Source: Candidatus Poribacteria bacterium
GTDB taxonomy: Bacteria; Abyssobacteria; SURF-5
Length of the DNA: 64,000 nt
Direction of reading: 5' to 3'
NCBI GenBank assembly: GCA_016215705.1
Contig: JACRIR010000130.1
Coordinates: 1 to 64,000, forward strand
The notes beneath the pieces are model-generated. The model was not told the DNA's origin. It saw nothing but the letters and a program-made list of their open reading frames with translations, and did not search any database. Below are positions 60,678 to 64,000 of this stretch, one piece after another; positions within the stretch are counted from its first letter, which is position 1, and each line of letters opens with the position of its first letter. A program made the position numbers and the translations under genes.

Positions 60678-61823
60678 ATGCCACAGGTCGACAAGAAACT
60701 CAGAATGCTCATCGTCTTCGGAACCAGGCCGGAAGCCATAAAACTGGCCCCTGTTGTTCGCGAGGCCGCGAAAAGACAGTGGGCGCAGCCCATTGTTTGT
60801 GTCACAGCTCAGCACAGGGAGATGCTTGACCAGATGCTCGCGGTCTTCGGCATCCGGCCGGATGTCGACCTTGGCATCATGACTCACAAACAGAGCCTGC
60901 ACGCGATAACCGCCAAGATATTGACGGGCCTGCACAAGGTTATTGAGCAAACGCGCCCGCATCTTATTATTGCCCAGGGCGACACCACCACGACATTTGC
61001 CGCGAGCCTCGCAGCGTTCTATGCGAGGGTCCCGGTTGCCCACGTTGAAGCCGGTTTGAGAACGTATAGGAAGGATGAACCGTTTCCGGAAGAAGTAAAC
61101 CGCAAACTCGCCGATGCGCTTGCCGACTTTTACTTTGCCGCCACCGAGGGGAATCGCAAGAATCTTCTGAGCGAAGGAACTGATCCCGGCCGAATATTCG
61201 TGGTCGGAAACACTGTTGTCGATGCCCTCCGGCGCATCTTGAGGGCCAATCGGGAAAAGAGCTCGTTTGACGATCTGCCTGTTTTCGAGCGACACAGAAA
61301 AATTGTTGTCGTTACCGCCCACAGGAGAGAGAGTTTCGGCGAACCGCTCATAAACATCTGTCAGGCGATAAGAAAAATCGCGGAGTCGAACGACGACGTG
61401 GAGGTCGTGTATCCGGTCCACCTGAATCCGAACGTGCTCATTCCCGTCCGCAGAATGCTCGGAGGAAACAAGAGAATTCATTTGCTTCCGCCGCTCGACT
61501 ACTTTTCATTTGTCGAACTGCTCCGGCGCTCTTCACTGATACTCACGGACTCGGGCGGCGTCCAGGAGGAAGCGCCCACGCTCGGGAAACCGGTCATCGT
61601 AATGCGTGAAGTCACCGAAAGACCCGAGGGCGTGGACGCCGGATTCGTGAGGATAGTCGGGACCGGTGGCAGCCCAATCGTGAAAGCCGCGCAAGAGCTT
61701 CTGGAAGACTCGTCCGCTCGTTCACGCCTGAAGAAGATTCCGAATCCATACGGCGACGGACGCGCCGCACACAGGATTCTGAACGTAATCGGTAGGTATC
61801 GCGCATCGCTGCTCTCTGAATAA
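60678..61823 (+). CDS. wecB: UDP-N-acetylglucosamine 2-epimerase
   Basis: 381 residues. FGTRPEAIKLAPVV, TAQHREMLDQML, HVEAGLRTYRKDEPFPEE and TDSGGVQEEAPTLGKPVIVMRE, all conserved. Makes UDP-ManNAc for surface polymers. ATG 60678 has GGAAGGAG 6 bases upstream. Confidence 0.95.
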   Translation: MPQVDKKLRMLIVFGTRPEAIKLAPVVREAAKRQWAQPIVCVTAQHREMLDQMLAVFGIRPDVDLGIMTHKQSLHAITAKILTGLHKVIEQTRPHLIIAQGDTTTTFAASLAAFYARVPVAHVEAGLRTYRKDEPFPEEVNRKLADALADFYFAATEGNRKNLLSEGTDPGRIFVVGNTVVDALRRILRANREKSSFDDLPVFERHRKIVVVTAHRRESFGEPLINICQAIRKIAESNDDVEVVYPVHLNPNVLIPVRRMLGGNKRIHLLPPLDYFSFVELLRRSSLILTDSGGVQEEAPTLGKPVIVMREVTERPEGVDAGFVRIVGTGGSPIVKAAQELLEDSSARSRLKKIPNPYGDGRAAHRILNVIGRYRASLLSE

Positions 61824-62151
61824 TAGGCACAGAGCCGATGCGCGGGTCCGTCCGTGACTCGCGCTGCAACACCCCGTAGGCGCACGCGAGGCGCTCCTGT
61901 CAGAATTCCTGCCGGCATGTAAGAAAATGATACATTCTGCGCATTCTTTGTGCATCAAAATGGAAGAATCCCTGTGAGGCCGAAGAATGAGCGATGGCCA
62001 TATCAGCTTGATGCAGTTGGTGTTATGAACTTATTGCAGTTGATGGCACAGAAAGTGCTTGCCAAAGCAACCGTATAGGTGTTTTTATTTATTACTATCA
62101 TCATTATCATTCATTCAATGACTGTCTGAGACAGCGGAAAGGGGTATCGTA
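61824..62151. other. intergenic before the response regulator
   Basis: Contains a sigma54-like site (62044-62059), an AT-rich run, and CTGTCT-G-AGACAG just before the SD. No gene. Confidence 0.5.
62044..62059 (+). promoter_or_regulatory. possible sigma54 (-24/-12) promoter
   Basis: TGGCACAGAAAGTGCT: GG at 62045-62046 and GC at 62057-62058 with the required 10-base gap; -12 box is GTGCT rather than TTGCA. Confidence 0.35.
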
Positions 62152-63090
62152 ATGAGCAAAATCATCGCAATCGTGGAAGATGACCGCGACCTCGGCGAGA
62201 TAATACGCACTCGCCTGCAGGGCGCCGGTTATCAATGCTTCCTCATCCCGGACAGCGAGAAGGCTTTCCCCATCCTCAAGAATAAGAAACCCGATCTCGC
62301 GATACTCGACGTCATGATGCCGAAGGTGAGCGGATACGAGTTGTGCCGTCATATCAGGCGCGACCCTTTGATCTTCATGATTCCCGTACTCATGTTATCG
62401 GCGCTCGGCGGGGAACCGGAGATTTCGCACGCTTTGGAGCAGGGGGCCGACGACTATCTTGTGAAGCCTTTCGACCTCGGGGTCCTCTTCGCAAAGGTCA
62501 AGGCGCTCCTCGAAAAACAGGCGCGCACTTTGCAGAAAAATCCGCTCACTGATCTCTACGGAGGAGAATACCTCAAGAGATTGATCACGAACAAACTCTT
62601 TCGCGATGAACTCATAGCCGCGTGCTACTTCACGCTCACGCACTTCGGTCCTTATGTCAAACTCTATGGCAGCCAGAAACGCGACGAAGCAGTGAAAGCC
62701 TTGTCCGACGCGCTGAAAGAAGTCACCCGCGATTCGGGCGTGTATGAATGCGCGATCACGCATCTGGGTGGACCCGACTTCATAGTACTACTTTCCGTCA
62801 AGGATTTCGAGAGGTACTGCAAGGAAGTCATCTCGCGGTTTCAGCATCGGAGGAATGCGCTGTACAATGCCGTGGACCTGAACCGGGGATCAATAGAGGT
62901 GGAGGCAAACGGCGGAACAAGGACCGATTATCCGATCATGTCGGTCTCAGTGGGAGTCGTCACGAACGAGCGCATCAAATTCCGCGAGAGCGCGCAGATG
63001 GTAAAGGTCGCGGGCGAAGTCAATAAGCGCGCACAGCAACAGCAGAACAATGGACACCTCGAGATATTGAGGGAAGCAATACTGCTGTAG
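62152..63090 (+). CDS. response regulator with degenerate GGDEF output
   Basis: 312 residues. Receiver domain: acidic Asp10/11, phospho-site Asp53 (LAILDVMMP), Ser83, Lys105. C-terminal 190 residues have the GGDEF fold, but the active loop is GGPDF and other catalytic residues are missing, so it should not make c-di-GMP; it may bind nucleotide or act as an adaptor, as PopA-like proteins do. Orphan; no histidine kinase nearby. Confidence 0.85.
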   Translation: MSKIIAIVEDDRDLGEIIRTRLQGAGYQCFLIPDSEKAFPILKNKKPDLAILDVMMPKVSGYELCRHIRRDPLIFMIPVLMLSALGGEPEISHALEQGADDYLVKPFDLGVLFAKVKALLEKQARTLQKNPLTDLYGGEYLKRLITNKLFRDELIAACYFTLTHFGPYVKLYGSQKRDEAVKALSDALKEVTRDSGVYECAITHLGGPDFIVLLSVKDFERYCKEVISRFQHRRNALYNAVDLNRGSIEVEANGGTRTDYPIMSVSVGVVTNERIKFRESAQMVKVAGEVNKRAQQQQNNGHLEILREAILL

Positions 63091-63487
63091 CCCGAGGATG
63101 CTTTCACCGCAAAGGCGCAAAGAGCGCGAAGGAACCAACAAAAATTATTCAAGAGACCAAGACACCGACGAGTATTTGAGATAGGGGCGGTTCGTGAACC
63201 GCCCCTACAACGAGTAAGGCGATTCACATCGCGGCATAGCCGCAACCAGCCAAAGAACGCGCATCGGGCGCGATGAATCGCGCCCCTACAGGGTTTCTCG
63301 ATTCGTGCGTGTAGGGGCGCAATTCATTGCGCCCATGTGATTATACAGAACGTCACAAAAGATCGCGCATGTTCCGCGCTGCAATTCTTACGGATTCCCG
63401 TTTTTGCGGGAATGACGGGTGGTGATGTTCTTCGGCGCGCGCAAAGTACTTATGACACGATGTATAATATGCGTGCCACGGCTCGCT
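63091..63487. other. repeat-rich intergenic
   Basis: Holds CGCAAAGGCGCAAAG-type (63106-63132) and four family-D units (63181-63208, 63266-63289, 63311-63334 and partial). No gene. Confidence 0.65.
63266..63289. repeat. family-D palindrome matching the E2 linker insert
   Basis: GGGCGCGATGAATCGCGCCC then CTAC, the exact reverse complement of 31313-31336. Confidence 0.85.
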
Positions 63488-63862
63488 TCAGACTCTGCCG
63501 CCTTCTTGCGAAAGCTCGATCATCACGCCGTCCGGGCCCGCGACAAATGCGATCTTGATGCCCTCTCCCAGGCTCATTGGCTCCAGCAGGAAATCCGCCC
63601 CTTTCTTCTTCAGCTCTTCGGCGGCAGCGTCTACGTCCGCAACCCTGAAACCGATGTGGTCAATCGATGATCCGGCGGGCACGCTGCTTGGCGCTTTGTC
63701 ATTTATAAGAACCCGGGTTCCCCCGAAGTCCACGATTACTATGTTCGTTCCCGCCACCTCGAATTCGCCGGATTTCTTTCCCCCGAATTTCTCGACATAG
63801 AATCTCGCCGCAGCGTTAACATCCGCTGAACTAAGATGTACGTGATCAAACTCGAATCTCAT
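63488..63862 (-). CDS. VOC-family protein 2
   Basis: 124 residues. FEFDHVHLSSADVNAAARFY, IDHIGFRVADVDAAAEELKK, GPDGVMIELSQ. One VOC domain, similar to glyoxalase/methylmalonyl epimerase-like members; substrate unknown. ATG 63862 with AGGAGG 7 bases upstream; the frame continues upstream without support. Confidence 0.87.
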   Translation of the reverse strand: MRFEFDHVHLSSADVNAAARFYVEKFGGKKSGEFEVAGTNIVIVDFGGTRVLINDKAPSSVPAGSSIDHIGFRVADVDAAAEELKKKGADFLLEPMSLGEGIKIAFVAGPDGVMIELSQEGGRV

Positions 63863-64000
63863 ATGTGCTCCTCCTTGTGCCTCTCCCCCACTCGTAGTTA
63901 TCCGGAAACAATCCGGCGACGCGAATTCTAACAGAAGGACGGAGACCAAGTCAATTCTGAGCAAGACGAAGAATCTCTGCACCACTCACGTTCGAAATCT
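63863..64000. other. right edge with promoter and repeat
   Basis: Minus-strand promoter TTGACT (63949-63954), 18 bases, TAGAAT (63925-63930) for the VOC gene. The -35 overlaps a TCAATTCTGAGCAAGACGAAGAATCTC repeat (63951-63977). Confidence 0.5.

Overview
The window is a dense chromosomal segment from an uncultured-type, anaerobic, flagellated, probably diderm bacterium. The clues are a Re-citrate-synthase-like enzyme, an MvhD/MetV/MetF methylene-tetrahydrofolate reductase cluster, ferredoxin-linked glutamate synthase modules, LipB, WecB, PilT ATPases and a full flagellar export locus. Gene neighbourhoods resemble deltaproteobacterial and candidate-phylum genomes; I cannot place it further. No rRNA, tRNA, CRISPR array or IS transposase is visible.

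Layout. 0.2-0.6 kb: VOC protein. 0.85-3.7 kb (minus): rpsB-tsf-pyrH-frr with its promoter. 4.1-11.9 kb: mvhD-metV-metF, two ferredoxin/FMN glutamate-synthase-like proteins and an amidotransferase-GXGXG protein. 12.2-15.2 kb: lipB and two pilT-like ATPases. 15.2-18.2 kb: SmtB/CadC-type repressor and Zn/Cd P-type ATPase sharing a TTGA-centred operator. 18.4-21.5 kb: pyk-bshC. 21.6-22.8 kb: MFS transporter. 23.0-27.8 kb: biotin genes bioB-F-D-A. 28.2-32.6 kb: pdhA-pdhB, an OsmC protein and an E2 with two E3-binding domains; no E3 gene is present. 33.0-38.0 kb: a diversity-generating retroelement (DGR). 38.3-42.0 kb: YedF-like protein, MFS, GNAT and Re-citrate synthase. 42.5-54.7 kb: fliQ-fliR-flhB-flhA-flhF-flhG-fliM-fliN-fliA-DUF-fliK-fhlB. 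55-64 kb: small genes, a candidate structured RNA, gamma carbonic anhydrase, UPF0173 hydrolase, NhaD-like antiporter, a short zinc-binding ORF, adenosine deaminase, wecB, a response regulator with dead GGDEF and a second VOC protein.

The standout is the DGR. A 1089-residue protein joins a calcineurin-like phosphoesterase, a NACHT STAND NTPase and a C-terminal FGE-sulfatase/C-type-lectin-fold domain. Its last 37 codons before the terminal Ile-Lys are a variable repeat (36164-36277). The 114-base template repeat (37742-37855) differs from it at 18 positions, and every difference is at a template adenine. An Avd-like four-helix protein and a DGR-type reverse transcriptase lie between them; the template overlaps the RT stop codon and is followed immediately by a nested hairpin. 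This looks like a hypervariable-sensor conflict (immune) receptor.

The second theme is dispersed palindromic repeats. One 40-47 bp family occurs at least 12 times with compensatory arm changes, and several others are present. Four palindromes sit in frame inside genes (bioA, bioD, the E2 linker and the 6.2 kb FMN protein), reminiscent of Rickettsia palindromic elements.
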